64,000 bases of DNA from Chrysomallon squamiferum (lineage: Eukaryota; Mollusca; Gastropoda; Neomphalida; Peltospiridae). Within the stretch, counting starts at the first letter, position 1. Every line of letters begins with the position of its first letter. The stretch spans positions 19,335,810 to 19,399,809 of the forward strand of contig CM022673.1 in the NCBI GenBank assembly GCA_012295275.1, given 5' to 3'. The notes under the pieces are model-generated. The model ran no database searches. It saw only the letters and a program-made list of their open reading frames with translations, and was not told where the DNA came from. The position numbers and the translations under genes were made by a program. Positions 31,245 through 47,405 of this stretch are shown here, piece by piece.

Positions 31245-32071
31245 CAACAACAAAAAAATTTAAGTAGTAGTAGCAGATGTACTGATAAAATCGATACGTC
31301 CGGTGACTGGAGATTGTTTATACTTAATGAGAATGATTAGTGAAGCGCCCTTGTGATTGAGACAGAAACATTTTAAACGCTTAGCGTGATGATCATTCTA
31401 CATTACAAATATATTCCGGAGAATTTCGATTAATAATTGATTTTAAGGTTTGTGTGAACTTGTAGCGATCTTTTTCACTATCCGTCAAACATTACCGATT
31501 ATAAATAATGTTACAGGTACCTCTCTTACTACGTCTCCGAGCACAGGAACAGGTTCAACATCAACTGTTTCTAGTCCTACAACATCAGGTAACTAAATTG
31601 CTGTTCGGACAGAGGTAAAATGTTCATATTAGAAGAACCAGAACATTGTAAAATGTTGTATTTACCTATTCAGCATTCTACGAAGTACAGTGAAATTAAC
31701 AAGGAAGAAACTAAAATTGTACGACATCTGCGTACGGAACCCACCGCATGATTTACACGTTTCCTTACTGAAGTTATCAAAATATTGTACTTGCGAATTG
31801 TAGTCTTGCTTTCGTCCCTCTCGTCTAAAGTCTTGGAGGAAACAGAATTATTAAATTTTATCTTTGAAATTACTTCCAGGTACATCACCAACGACAGGAA
31901 CAGGCCCCACACCATCTGTTTCTAGCACAGCCACACCAGGTAACCTATTTATAAATATCTTCTTTCGAAGAGTAACGACATACAGACTGATGATCGATTT
32001 CTGTTAACTATGTATGGCAGCCGTCTTGAAATTAGCGTTTGTGTAGTTTTAGGCACACTTAAGTAGGAAGG

Positions 32072-32156
<85 letters not shown>

Positions 32157-32980
32157 CAACAACAAAAATTTAAGTAGTAGTAGCAGATGTACTGATAAAA
32201 TCGATACGTCCGGTTACTGGAGATTGTTTATACTTAATGAGAATGATTAGCGAAGCGCCCTTGTGATTGAGACAGAAACATTTTAAACGCTTAGCGTGAA
32301 GATCATTCTACATTACAAATATATTCCGGAGAATTTCGATTAATAATTGATTTTAAGGTTTGTGTGAACTTGTAGCGATCTTTTTCACTATCCGTCAAAC
32401 ATTACCGATTATAAATAATGTTACAGGTACCTCTCTTACTACGTCTCCGAGCACAGGAACAGGTTCAACATCAACTGTTTCTAGTCCTACAACATCAGGT
32501 AACTAAATTACTGTTCGGACGGAGGTAAAATGTTCATATTAGAAGAACCAGAACATTGTAAAATGTTGTATTTAGTTATTCAGCATTCTACGAAGTACAG
32601 TGAAATTAACAAGGAAGAAACTAAAATTGTACGACATCTGCGTACGGAACCCACCGCATGATTTACACGTTTCCTTACTGAAGTTATCAAAATATTGTAC
32701 TTGCGAATTGTAGTCTTGCTTTCGTCCCTCTCGTCTAAAGTCTTGGAGGAAACAGAATTATTAAATTTTATCTTTGAAATTACTTCCAGGTACATCACCG
32801 ACGACAGGAACAGGCCCCACACCATCTGTTTCTAGCACAGCCACACCAGGTAACCTATTTATAAATATCTTCTTTCGAAGAGTAACGACATACAGACTGA
32901 TGATCGATTTCTGTTAACTATGTTAGCAGCCGTCTTGAAATTAGCGTTTGTGTAGTTTTAGGCACACTTAAGTAGGAATG

Positions 32981-33041
<61 letters not shown>

Positions 33042-33863
33042 CAACAAAAAATTTAAGTAGTAGTAGCAGATGTACTGATAAAATCGATACGTCCGGTTAC
33101 TGGAGATTGTTTATACTTAATGAGAATGATTAGCGAAGCGCCCTTGTGATTGAGACAGAAACATTTTAAACGCTTAGCGTGAAGATCATTCTACATTACA
33201 AATATATTCCGGAGAATTTCGATTAATAATTGATTTTAAGCTTTGTGTGAACTTGTAGCGATCTTTTTCACTATCCGTCAAACATTACCGATTATAAATA
33301 ATGTTACAGGTACCTCTCTTACTACGTCTCCGAGCACAGGAACAGGTTCAACATCAACTGTTTCTAGTCCTACAACATCAGGTAACTAAATTGCTGTTCG
33401 GACAGAGGTAAAATGTTCATATTAGAAGAACCAGAACATTGTAAAATGTTGTATTTAGTTATTCAGCATTCTATAAAGTACAGTGAAATTAACAAGGAAG
33501 AAACTAAAATTGTACGACATCTGCGTACGGAACCCACCGCATGATTTACTCGTTTCCTTACTGAAGTTATCAAAATATTGTACTTGCGAATTGTAGTCTT
33601 GCTTTCGTCCCTCTCGTCTAAAGTCTTGGAGGAAACAGAATTATTAAATTTTATCTTTGAAATTACTTCCAGGTACATCACCAACGACAGGAACAGGCCC
33701 CACACCATCTGTTTCTAGCACAGCCACACCAGGTAACCTATTTATAAATATCTTCTTTCGAAGAGTAACGACATACAGACTGATGATCGATTTCTGTTAA
33801 CTATGTTAGCAGCCGTCTTGAAATTAGCGTTTGTGTAGTTTTAGGCACACTTAAGTAGGAACG

Positions 33864-33930
<67 letters not shown>

Positions 33931-34768
33931 CAACAACAAAAATTGAAGTAGTAGTAGCAGATGTACTGATAAAATCGATACGTCCGGTTACTGGAGATTG
34001 TTTATACTTAATGAGAATGATTAGCGAAGCGCCCTTGTGATTGAGACAGAAACATTTTAAACGCTTAGCGTGAAGATCATTCTACATTACAAATATATTC
34101 CGGAGAATTTCGATTAATAATTGATTTTAAGGTTTGTGTGAACTTGTAGCGATCTTTTTCACTATCCGTCAAACATTACCGATTATAAATAATGTTACAG
34201 GTACCTCTCTTACTACGTCTCCGAGCACAGGAACAGGTTCAACATCAACTGTTTCTAGTCCTACAACATCAGGTAACTAAATTGCTGTTCGGACAGAGGT
34301 AAAATGTTCATATTAGAAGAACCAGAACATTGTAAAATGTTGTATTTAGCTATTCAGCATTCTACGAAGTACAGTGAAATTAACAAGGAAGAAACTAAAA
34401 TTGTACGACATCTGCGTACGGAACCCACCGCATGATTTACTCGTTTACTTACTGAAGTTATCAAAATATTGTACTTGCGAATTGTAGTCTTGCTTTCGTC
34501 CCTCTCGTCTAAAGTCTTGGAGGAAACAGAATTATTAAATTTTATCTTTGAAATTACTTCCAGGTACATCACCAACGACAGGAACAGGCCCCACACCATC
34601 TGTTTCTAGCACAGCCACACCAGGTAACCTATTTATAAATATCTTCTTTCGAAGAGTAACGACATACAGACTGATGATCGATTTCTGTTAACTATGTTAG
34701 CAGCCGTCTTGAAATTAGCGTTTGTCTAGTTTTAGGCACACTTAAGTAGGAAGGATAATAATAATAAC

Positions 34769-34845
<77 letters not shown>

Positions 34846-35665
34846 TAAAAAATTTAAAGTAGTAGTAGCAGATGTACTGATAAAATCGATACGTCCGGTT
34901 ACTGGAGATTGTTTATACTTAATGAGAATGATTAGCGAAGCGCCCTTGTGATTGAGACAGAAACATTTTAAACGCTTAGCGTGAAGATCATTCTACATTA
35001 CAAATATATTCCGGAGAATTTCGATTAATAATTGATTTTAAGGTTTGTGTGAACTTGTAGCGATCTTTTTCACTATCCGTCAAACATTACCGATTATAAA
35101 TAATGTTACAGGTACCTCTCTTACTACGTCTCCGAGCACAGGAACAGGTTCAACATCAACTGTTTCTAGTCCTACAACATCAGGTAACTAAATTGCTGTT
35201 CGGACAGAGGTAAAATGTTCATATTAGAAGAACCAGAACATTGTAAAATGTTGTATTTAGTTATTCAGCATTGTATAAAGTACAGTGAAATTAACAAGGA
35301 AGAAACTAAAATTGTACGACATCTGCGTACGGAACCCACCGCATGATTTACACGTTTCCTTACTGAAGTTATCAAAATATTGTACTTGCGAATTGTAGTC
35401 TTGCTTTCGTCCCTCTCGTCTAAAGTCTTGGAGGAAACAGAATTATTAAATTTTATCTTTGAAATTACTTCCAGGTACATCACCGACGACAGGAACAGGC
35501 CCCACACCATCTGTTTCTAGCACAGCCACACCAGGTAACCTATTTATAAATATCTTCTTTCGAAGAGTAACGACATACAGACTGATGATCGATTTCTGTT
35601 AACTATGTTAGCAGCCGTCTTGAAATTAGCGTTTGTGTAGTTTTAGGCACACTTAAGTAGGAACG

Positions 35666-35738
<73 letters not shown>

Positions 35739-36563
35739 CAACAACAAAAAATTGAAGTAGTAGTAGCAGATGTACTGATAAAATCGATACGTCCGGTTAC
35801 TGGAGATTGTTTATACTTAATGAGAATGATTAGCGAAGCGCCCTTGTGATTGAGACAGAAACATTTTAAACGCTTAGCGTGAAGATCATTCTACATTACA
35901 AATATATTCCGGAGAATTTCGATTAATAATTCATTTTAAGCTTTGTGTGAACTTGTAGCGATCTTTTTCACTATCCGTCAAACATTACCGATTATAAATA
36001 ATGTTACAGGTACCTCTCTTACTACGTCTCCGAGCACAGGAACAGGTTCAACATCAACTGTTTCTAGTCCTACAACATCAGGTAACTAAATTGCTGTTCG
36101 GACAGAGGTAAAATGTTCATATTAGAAGAACCAGAACATTGTAAAATGTTGTATTTAGCTATTCAGCATTCTACGAAGTACAGTGAAATTAACAAGGAAG
36201 AAACTAAAATTGTACGACATCTGCGTACGGAACCCACCGCATGATTTACTCGTTTCCTTACTGAAGTTATCAAAATATTGTACTTGCGAATTGTAGTCTT
36301 GCTTTCGTCCCTCTCGTCTAAAGTCTTGGAGGAAACAGAATTATTAAATTTTATCTTTGAAATTACTTCCAGGTACATCACCAACGACAGGAACAGGCCC
36401 CACACCATCTGTTTCTAGCACAGCCACACCAGGTAACCTATTTATAAATATCTTCTTTCGAAGAGTAACGACATACAGACTGATGATCGATTTCTGTTAA
36501 CTATGTTAGCAGCCGTCTTGAAATTAGCGTTTGTGTAGTTTTAGGCACACTTAAGTAGGAACG

Positions 36564-36648
<85 letters not shown>

Positions 36649-37473
36649 CAACAAAAAAAAATTTAAGTAGTAGTAGCAGATGTACTGATAAAATCGATAC
36701 GTCCGGTTACTGGAGATTGTTTATACTTAATGAGAATGATTAGCGAAGCGCCCTTGTGATTGAGACAGAAACATTTTAAACGCTTAGCGTGAAGATCATT
36801 CTACATTACAAATATATTCCGGAGAATTTCGATTAATAATTCATTTTAAGGTTTGTGTGAACTTGTAGCGATCTTTTTCACTATCCGTCAAACATTACCG
36901 ATTATAAATAATGTTACAGGTACCTCTCTTACTACGTCTCCGAGCACAGGAACAGGTTCAACATCAACTGTTTCTAGTCCTACAACATCAGGTAACTAAA
37001 TTGCTGTTCGGACAGAGGTAAAATGTTCATATTAGAAGAACCAGAACATTGTAAAATGTTGTATTTAGCTATTCAGCATTCTACGAAGTACAGTGAAATT
37101 AACAAGGAAGAAACTAAAATTGTACGACATCTGCGTACGGAACCCACCGCATGATTTACTCGTTTCCTTACTGAAGTTATCAAAATATTGTACTTGCGAA
37201 TTGTAGTCTTGCTTTCGTCCCTCTCGTCTAAAGTCTTGGAGGAAACAGAATTATTAAATTTTATCTTTGAAATTACTTCCAGGTACATCACCAACGACAG
37301 GAACAGGCCCCACACCATCTGTTTCTAGCACAGCCACACCAGGTAACCTATTTATAAATATCTTCTTTCGAAGAGTAACGACATACAGACTGATGATCGA
37401 TTTCTGTTAACTATGTTAGCAGCCGTCTTGAAATTAGCGTTTGTGTAGTTTTAGGCACACTTAAGTAGGAACG

Positions 37474-37540
<67 letters not shown>

Positions 37541-38366
37541 CAACAACAACAAAAATTGAAGTAGTAGTAGCAGATGTACTGATAAAATCGATACGTCCGG
37601 TTACTGGAGATTGTTTATACTTAATGAGAATGATTAGCGAAGCGCCCTTGTGATTGAGACAGAAACATTTTAAACGCTTAGCGTGAAGATCATTCTACAT
37701 TACAAATATATTCCGGAGAATTTCGATTAATAATTCATTTTAGGTTTGTGTGAACTTGTAGCGATCTTTTTCACTATCCGTCAAACATTACCGATTATAA
37801 ATAATGTTACAGGTACCTCTCTTACTACGTCTCCGAGCACAGGAACAGGTTCAACATCAACTGTTTCTAGTCCTACAACATCAGGTAACTAAATTGCTGT
37901 TCGGACAGAGGTAAAATGTTCATATTAGAAGAACCAGAACATTGTAAAATGTTGTATTTAGCTATTCAGCATTCTACGAAGTACAGTGAAATTAACAAGG
38001 AAGAAACTAAAATTGTACGACATCTGCGTACGGAACCCACCGCATGATTTACTCGTTTCCTTACTGAAGTTATCAAAATATTGTACTTGCGAATTGTAGT
38101 CTTGCTTTCGTCCCTCTCGTCTAAAGTCTTGGAGGAAACAGAATTATTAAATTTTATCTTTGAAATTACTTCCAGGTACATCACCAACGACAGGAACAGG
38201 CCCCACACCATCTGTTTCTAGCACAGCCACACCAGGTAACCTATTTATAAATATCTTCTTTCGAAGAGTAACGACATACAGACTGATGATCGATTTCTGT
38301 TAACTATGTTAGCAGCCGTCTTGAAATTAGCGTTTGTGTAGTTTTAGGCACACTTAAGTAGGAACG

Positions 38367-38430
<64 letters not shown>

Positions 38431-39254
38431 CAACAACAAAAATTTAAGTAGTAGTAGCAGATGTACTGATAAAATCGATACGTCCGGTTACTGGAGATTG
38501 TTTATACTTAATGAGAATGATTAGCGAAGCGCCCTTGTGATTGAGACAGAAACATTTTAAACGCTTAGCGTGAAGATCATTCTACATTACAAATATATTC
38601 CGGAGAATTTCGATTAATAATTCATTTTAAGGTTTGTGTGAACTTGTAGCGATCTTTTTCACTATCCGTCAAACATTACCGATTATAAATAATGTTACAG
38701 GTACCTCTCTTACTACGTCTCCGAGCACAGGAACAGGTTCAACATCAACTGTTTCTAGTCCTACAACATCAGGTAACTAAATTGCTGTTCGGACAGAGGT
38801 AAAATGTTCATATTAGAAGAACCAGAACATTGTAAAATGTTGTATTTAGCTATTCAGCATTCTACGAAGTACAGTGAAATTAACAAGGAAGAAACTAAAA
38901 TTGTACGACATCTGCGTACGGAACCCACCGCATGATTTACTCGTTTCCTTACTGAAGTTATCAAAATATTGTACTTGCGAATTGTAGTCTTGCTTTCGTC
39001 CCTCTCGTCTAAAGTCTTGGAGGAAACAGAATTATTAAATTTTATCTTTGAAATTACTTCCAGGTACATCACCAACGACAGGAACAGGCCCCACACCATC
39101 TGTTTCTAGCACAGCCACACCAGGTAACCTATTTATAAATATCTTCTTTCGAAGAGTAACGACATACAGACTGATGATCGATTTCTGTTAACTATGTTAG
39201 CAGCCGTCTTGAAATTAGCGTTTGTGTAGTTTTAGGCACACTTAAGTAGGAACG

Positions 39255-39321
<67 letters not shown>

Positions 39322-40152
39322 CAACAACAACAAAATTTAAGTAGTAGTAGCAGATGTACTGATAAAATCGATACGTCCGGTTACTGGAGATTGTTTATAC
39401 TTAATGAGAATGATTAGCGAAGCGCCCTTGTGATTGAGACAGAAACATTTTAAACGCTTAGCGTGAAGATCATTCTACATTACAAATATATTCCGGAGAA
39501 TTTCGATTAATAATTCATTTTAAGGTTTGTGTGAACTTGTAGCGATCTTTTTCACTATCCGTCAAACATTACCGATTATAAATAATGTTACAGGTACCTC
39601 TCTTACTACGTCTCCGAGCACAGGAACAGGTTCAACATCAACTGTTTCTAGTCCTACAACATCAGGTAACTAAATTGCTGTTCGGACAGAGGTAAAATGT
39701 TCATATTAGAAGAACCAGAACATTGTAAAATGTTGTATTTAGCTATTCAGCATTCTACGAAGTACAGTGAAATTAACAAGGAAGAAACTAAAATTGTACG
39801 ACATCTGCGTACGGAACCCACCGCATGATTTACTCGTTTCCTTACTGAAGTTATCAAAATATTGTACTTGCGAATTGTAGTCTTGCTTTCGTCCCTCTCG
39901 TCTAAAGTCTTGGAGGAAACAGAATTATTAAATTTTATCTTTGAAATTACTTCCAGGTACATCACCAACGACAGGAACAGGCCCCACACCATCTGTTTCT
40001 AGCACAGCCACACCAGGTAACCTATTTATAAATATCTTCTTTCGAAGAGTAACGACATACAGACTGATGATCGATTTCTGTTAACTATGTTAGCAGCCGT
40101 CTTGAAATTAGCGTTTGTGTAGTTTTAGGCACACTTAAGTAGGAACGATAAG

Positions 40153-40228
<76 letters not shown>

Positions 40229-41052
40229 CAACAACAAAAATTTAAGTAGTAGTAGCAGATGTACTGATAAAATCGATACGTCCGGTTACTGGAGATTGTT
40301 TATACTTAATGAGAATGATTAGCGAAGCGCCCTTGTGATTGAGACAGAAACATTTTAAACGCTTAGCGTGAAGATCATTCTACATTACAAATATATTCCG
40401 GAGAATTTCGATTAATAATTCATTTTAAGGTTTGTGTGAACTTGTAGCGATCTTTTTCACTATCCGTCAAACATTACCGATTATAAATAATGTTACAGGT
40501 ACCTCTCTTACTACGTCTCCGAGCACAGGAACAGGTTCAACATCAACTGTTTCTAGTCCTACAACATCAGGTAACTAAATTGCTGTTCGGACAGAGGTAA
40601 AATGTTCATATTAGAAGAACCAGAACATTGTAAAATGTTGTATTTAGCTATTCAGCATTCTACGAAGTACAGTGAAATTAACAAGGAAGAAACTAAAATT
40701 GTACGACATCTGCGTACGGAACCCACCGCATGATTTACTCGTTTCCTTACTGAAGTTATCAAAATATTGTACTTGCGAATTGTAGTCTTGCTTTCGTCCC
40801 TCTCGTCTAAAGTCTTGGAGGAAACAGAATTATTAAATTTTATCTTTGAAATTACTTCCAGGTACATCACCAACGACAGGAACAGGCCCCACACCATCTG
40901 TTTCTAGCACAGCCACACCAGGTAACCTATTTATAAATATCTTCTTTCGAAGAGTAACGACATACAGACTGATGATCGATTTCTGTTAACTATGTTAGCA
41001 GCCGTCTTGAAATTAGCGTTTGTGTAGTTTTAGGCACACTTAAGTAGGAACG

Positions 41053-41122
<70 letters not shown>

Positions 41123-41946
41123 CAACAACAAAAATTGAAGTAGTAGTAGCAGATGTACTGATAAAATCGATACGTCCGGTTACTGGAGATTGTTTATACT
41201 TAATGAGAATGATTAGCGAAGCGCCCTTGTGATTGAGACAGAAACATTTTAAACGCTTAGCGTGAAGATCATTCTACATTACAAATATATTCCGGAGAAT
41301 TTCGATTAATAATTCATTTTAAGGTTTGTGTGAACTTGTAGCGATCTTTTTCACTATCCGTCAAACATTACCGATTATAAATAATGTTACAGGTACCTCT
41401 CTTACTACGTCTCCGAGCACAGGAACAGGTTCAACATCAACTGTTTCTAGTCCTACAACATCAGGTAACTAAATTGCTGTTCGGACAGAGGTAAAATGTT
41501 CATATTAGAAGAACCAGAACATTGTAAAATGTTGTATTTAGCTATTCAGCATTCTACGAAGTACAGTGAAATTAACAAGGAAGAAACTAAAATTGTACGA
41601 CATCTGCGTACGGAACCCACCGCATGATTTACTCGTTTCCTTACTGAAGTTATCAAAATATTGTACTTGCGAATTGTAGTCTTGCTTTCGTCCCTCTCGT
41701 CTAAAGTCTTGGAGGAAACAGAATTATTAAATTTTATCTTTGAAATTACTTCCAGGTACATCACCAACGACAGGAACAGGCCCCACACCATCTGTTTCTA
41801 GCACAGCCACACCAGGTAACCTATTTATAAATATCTTCTTTCGAAGAGTAACGACATACAGACTGATGATCGATTTCTGTTAACTATGTTAGCAGCCGTC
41901 TTGAAATTAGCGTTTGTGTAGTTTTAGGCACACTTAAGTAGGAAGG

Positions 41947-42028
<82 letters not shown>

Positions 42029-42852
42029 CAACAACAAAAATTTAAGTAGTAGTAGCAGATGTACTGATAAAATCGATACGTCCGGTTACTGGAGATTGTT
42101 TATACTTAATGAGAATGATTAGCGAAGCGCCCTTGTGATTGAGACAGAAACATTTTAAACGCTTAGCGTGAAGATCATTCTACATTACAAATATATTCCG
42201 GAGAATTTCGATTAATAATTCATTTTAAGGTTTGTGTGAACTTGTAGCGATCTTTTTCACTATCCGTCAAACATTACCGATTATAAATAATGTTACAGGT
42301 ACCTCTCTTACTACGTCTCCGAGCACAGGAACAGGTTCAACATCAACTGTTTCTAGTCCTACAACATCAGGTAACTAAATTGCTGTTCGGACAGAGGTAA
42401 AATGTTCATATTAGAAGAACCAGAACATTGTAAAATGTTGTATTTAGCTATTCAGCATTCTACGAAGTACAGTGAAATTAACAAGGAAGAAACTAAAATT
42501 GTACGACATCTGCGTACGGAACCCACCGCATGATTTACTCGTTTCCTTACTGAAGTTATCAAAATATTGTACTTGCGAATTGTAGTCTTGCTTTCGTCCC
42601 TCTCGTCTAAAGTCTTGGAGGAAACAGAATTATTAAATTTTATCTTTGAAATTACTTCCAGGTACATCACCAACGACAGGAACAGGCCCCACACCATCTG
42701 TTTCTAGCACAGCCACACCAGGTAACCTATTTATAAATATCTTCTTTCGAAGAGTAACGACATACAGACTGATGATCGATTTCTGTTAACTATGTTAGCA
42801 GCCGTCTTGAAATTAGCGTTTGTGTAGTTTTAGGCACACTTAAGTAGGAACG

Positions 42853-42916
<64 letters not shown>

Positions 42917-43740
42917 CAACAACAAAAATTTAAGTAGTAGTAGCAGATGTACTGATAAAATCGATACGTCCGGTTACTGGAGATTGTTTATACTTAATGA
43001 GAATGATTAGCGAAGCGCCCTTGTGATTGAGACAGAAACATTTTAAACGCTTAGCGTGAAGATCATTCTACATTACAAATATATTCCGGAGAATTTCGAT
43101 TAATAATTCATTTTAAGGTTTGTGTGAACTTGTAGCGATCTTTTTCACTATCCGTCAAACATTACCGATTATAAATAATGTTACAGGTACCTCTCTTACT
43201 ACGTCTCCGAGCACAGGAACAGGTTCAACATCAACTGTTTCTAGTCCTACAACATCAGGTAACTAAATTGCTGTTCGGACAGAGGTAAAATGTTCATATT
43301 AGAAGAACCAGAACATTGTAAAATGTTGTATTTAGCTATTCAGCATTCTACGAAGTACAGTGAAATTAACAAGGAAGAAACTAAAATTGTACGACATCTG
43401 CGTACGGAACCCACCGCATGATTTACTCGTTTCCTTACTGAAGTTATCAAAATATTGTACTTGCGAATTGTAGTCTTGCTTTCGTCCCTCTCGTCTAAAG
43501 TCTTGGAGGAAACAGAATTATTAAATTTTATCTTTGAAATTACTTCCAGGTACATCACCAACGACAGGAACAGGCCCCACACCATCTGTTTCTAGCACAG
43601 CCACACCAGGTAACCTATTTATAAATATCTTCTTTCGAAGAGTAACGACATACAGACTGATGATCGATTTCTGTTAACTATGTTAGCAGCCGTCTTGAAA
43701 TTAGCGTTTGTGTAGTTTTAGGCACACTTAAGTAGGAACG

Positions 43741-43822
<82 letters not shown>

Positions 43823-44646
43823 CAACAACAAAAATTGAAGTAGTAGTAGCAGATGTACTGATAAAATCGATACGTCCGGTTACTGGAGATTGTTTATACT
43901 TAATGAGAATGATTAGCGAAGCGCCCTTGTGATTGAGACAGAAACATTTTAAACGCTTAGCGTGAAGATCATTCTACATTACAAATATATTCCGGAGAAT
44001 TTCGATTAATAATTCATTTTATGGTTTGTGTGAACTTGTAGCGATCTTTTTCACTATCCGTCAAACATTACCGATTATAAATAATGTTACAGGTACCTCT
44101 CTTACTACGTCTCCGAGCACAGGAACAGGTTCAACATCAACTGTTTCTAGTCCTACAACATCAGGTAACTAAATTGCTGTTCGGACAGAGGTAAAATGTT
44201 CATATTAGAAGAACCAGAACATTGTAAAATGTTGTATTTAGCTATTCAGCATTCTACGAAGTACAGTGAAATTAACAAGGAAGAAACTAAAATTGTACGA
44301 CATCTGCGTACGGAACCCACCGCATGATTTACTCGTTTCCTTACTGAAGTTATCAAAATATTGTACTTGCGAATTGTAGTCTTGCTTTCGTCCCTCTCGT
44401 CTAAAGTCTTGGAGGAAACAGAATTATTAAATTTTATCTTTGAAATTACTTCCAGGTACATCACCAACGACAGGAACAGGCCCCACACCATCTGTTTCTA
44501 GCACAGCCACACCAGGTAACCTATTTATAAATATCTTCTTTCGAAGAGTAACGACATACAGACTGATGATCGATTTCTGTTAACTATGTTAGCAGCCGTC
44601 TTGAAATTAGCGTTTGTGTAGTTTTAGGCACACTTAAGTAGGAACG

Positions 44647-44722
<76 letters not shown>

Positions 44723-45549
44723 CAACAACAACAAAAATTGAAGTAGTAGTAGCAGATGTACTGATAAAATCGATACGTCCGGTTACTGGAGATTGTTTAT
44801 ACTTAATGAGAATGATTAGCGAAGCGCCCTTGTGATTGAGACAGAAACATTTTAAACGCTTAGCGTGAAGATCATTCTACATTACAAATATATTCCGGAG
44901 AATTTCGATTAATAATTCATTTTAAGGTTTGTGTGAACTTGTAGCGATCTTTTTCACTATCCGTCAAACATTACCGATTATAAATAATGTTACAGGTACC
45001 TCTCTTACTACGTCTCCGAGCACAGGAACAGGTTCAACATCAACTGTTTCTAGTCCTACAACATCAGGTAACTAAATTGCTGTTCGGACAGAGGTAAAAT
45101 GTTCATATTAGAAGAACCAGAACATTGTAAAATGTTGTATTTAGCTATTCAGCATTCTACGAAGTACAGTGAAATTAACAAGGAAGAAACTAAAATTGTA
45201 CGACATCTGCGTACGGAACCCACCGCATGATTTACTCGTTTCCTTACTGAAGTTATCAAAATATTGTACTTGCGAATTGTAGTCTTGCTTTCGTCCCTCT
45301 CGTCTAAAGTCTTGGAGGAAACAGAATTATTAAATTTTATCTTTGAAATTACTTCCAGGTACATCACCAACGACAGGAACAGGCCCCACACCATCTGTTT
45401 CTAGCACAGCCACACCAGGTAACCTATTTATAAATATCTTCTTTCGAAGAGTAACGACATACAGACTGATGATCGATTTCTGTTAACTATGTTAGCAGCC
45501 GTCTTGAAATTAGCGTTTGTGTAGTTTTAGGCACACTTAAGTAGGAACG

Positions 45550-45626
<77 letters not shown>

Positions 45627-46447
45627 CAACAAAAATTTAAGTAGTAGTAGCAGATGTACTGATAAAATCGATACGTCCGGTTACTGGAGATTGTTTATAC
45701 TTAATGAGAATGATTAGCGAAGCGCCCTTGTGATTGAGACAGAAACATTTTAAACGCTTAGCGTGAAGATCATTCTACATTACAAATATATTCCGGAGAA
45801 TTTCGATTAATAATTCATTTTAAGGTTTGTGTGAACTTGTAGCGATCTTTTTCACTATCCGTCAAACATTACCGATTATAAATAATGTTACAGGTACCTC
45901 TCTTACTACGTCTCCGAGCACAGGAACAGGTTCAACATCAACTGTTTCTAGTCCTACAACATCAGGTAACTAAATTGCTGTTCGGACAGAGGTAAAATGT
46001 TCATATTAGAAGAACCAGAACATTGTAAAATGTTGTATTTAGCTATTCAGCATTCTACGAAGTACAGTGAAATTAACAAGGAAGAAACTAAAATTGTACG
46101 ACATCTGCGTACGGAACCCACCGCATGATTTACTCGTTTCCTTACTGAAGTTATCAAAATATTGTACTTGCGAATTGTAGTCTTGCTTTCGTCCCTCTCG
46201 TCTAAAGTCTTGGAGGAAACAGAATTATTAAATTTTATCTTTGAAATTACTTCCAGGTACATCACCAACGACAGGAACAGGCCCCACACCATCTGTTTCT
46301 AGCACAGCCACACCAGGTAACCTATTTATAAATATCTTCTTTCGAAGAGTAACGACATACAGACTGATGATCGATTTCTGTTAACTATGTTAGCAGCCGT
46401 CTTGAAATTAGCGTTTGTGTAGTTTTAGGCACACTTAAGTAGGAACG

Positions 46448-46523
<76 letters not shown>

Positions 46524-47350
46524 CAACAACAAGAAAAATTGAAGTAGTAGTAGCAGATGTACTGATAAAATCGATACGTCCGGTTACTGGAGATTGTTTA
46601 TACTTAATGAGAATGATTAGCGAAGCGCCCTTGTGATTGAGACAGAAACATTTTAAACGCTTAGCGTGAAGATCATTCTACATTACAAATATATTCCGGA
46701 GAATTTCGATTAATAATTCATTTTAAGGTTTGTGTGAACTTGTAGCGATCTTTTTCACTATCCGTCAAACATTACCGATTATAAATAATGTTACAGGTAC
46801 CTCTCTTACTACGTCTCCGAGCACAGGAACAGGTTCAACATCAACTGTTTCTAGTCCTACAACATCAGGTAACTAAATTGCTGTTCGGACAGAGGTAAAA
46901 TGTTCATATTAGAAGAACCAGAACATTGTAAAATGTTGTATTTAGCTATTCAGCATTCTACGAAGTACAGTGAAATTAACAAGGAAGAAACTAAAATTGT
47001 ACGACATCTGCGTACGGAACCCACCGCATGATTTACTCGTTTCCTTACTGAAGTTATCAAAATATTGTACTTGCGAATTGTAGTCTTGCTTTCGTCCCTC
47101 TCGTCTAAAGTCTTGGAGGAAACAGAATTATTAAATTTTATCTTTGAAATTACTTCCAGGTACATCACCAACGACAGGAACAGGCCCCACACCATCTGTT
47201 TCTAGCACAGCCACACCAGGTAACCTATATATAAATATCTTCTTTCGAAGAGTAACGACATACAGACTGATGATCGATTTCTGTTAACTATGTTAGCAGC
47301 CGTCTTGAAATTAGCGTTTGTGTAGTTTTAGGCACACTTAAGTAGGAACG

Positions 47351-47405
<55 letters not shown>

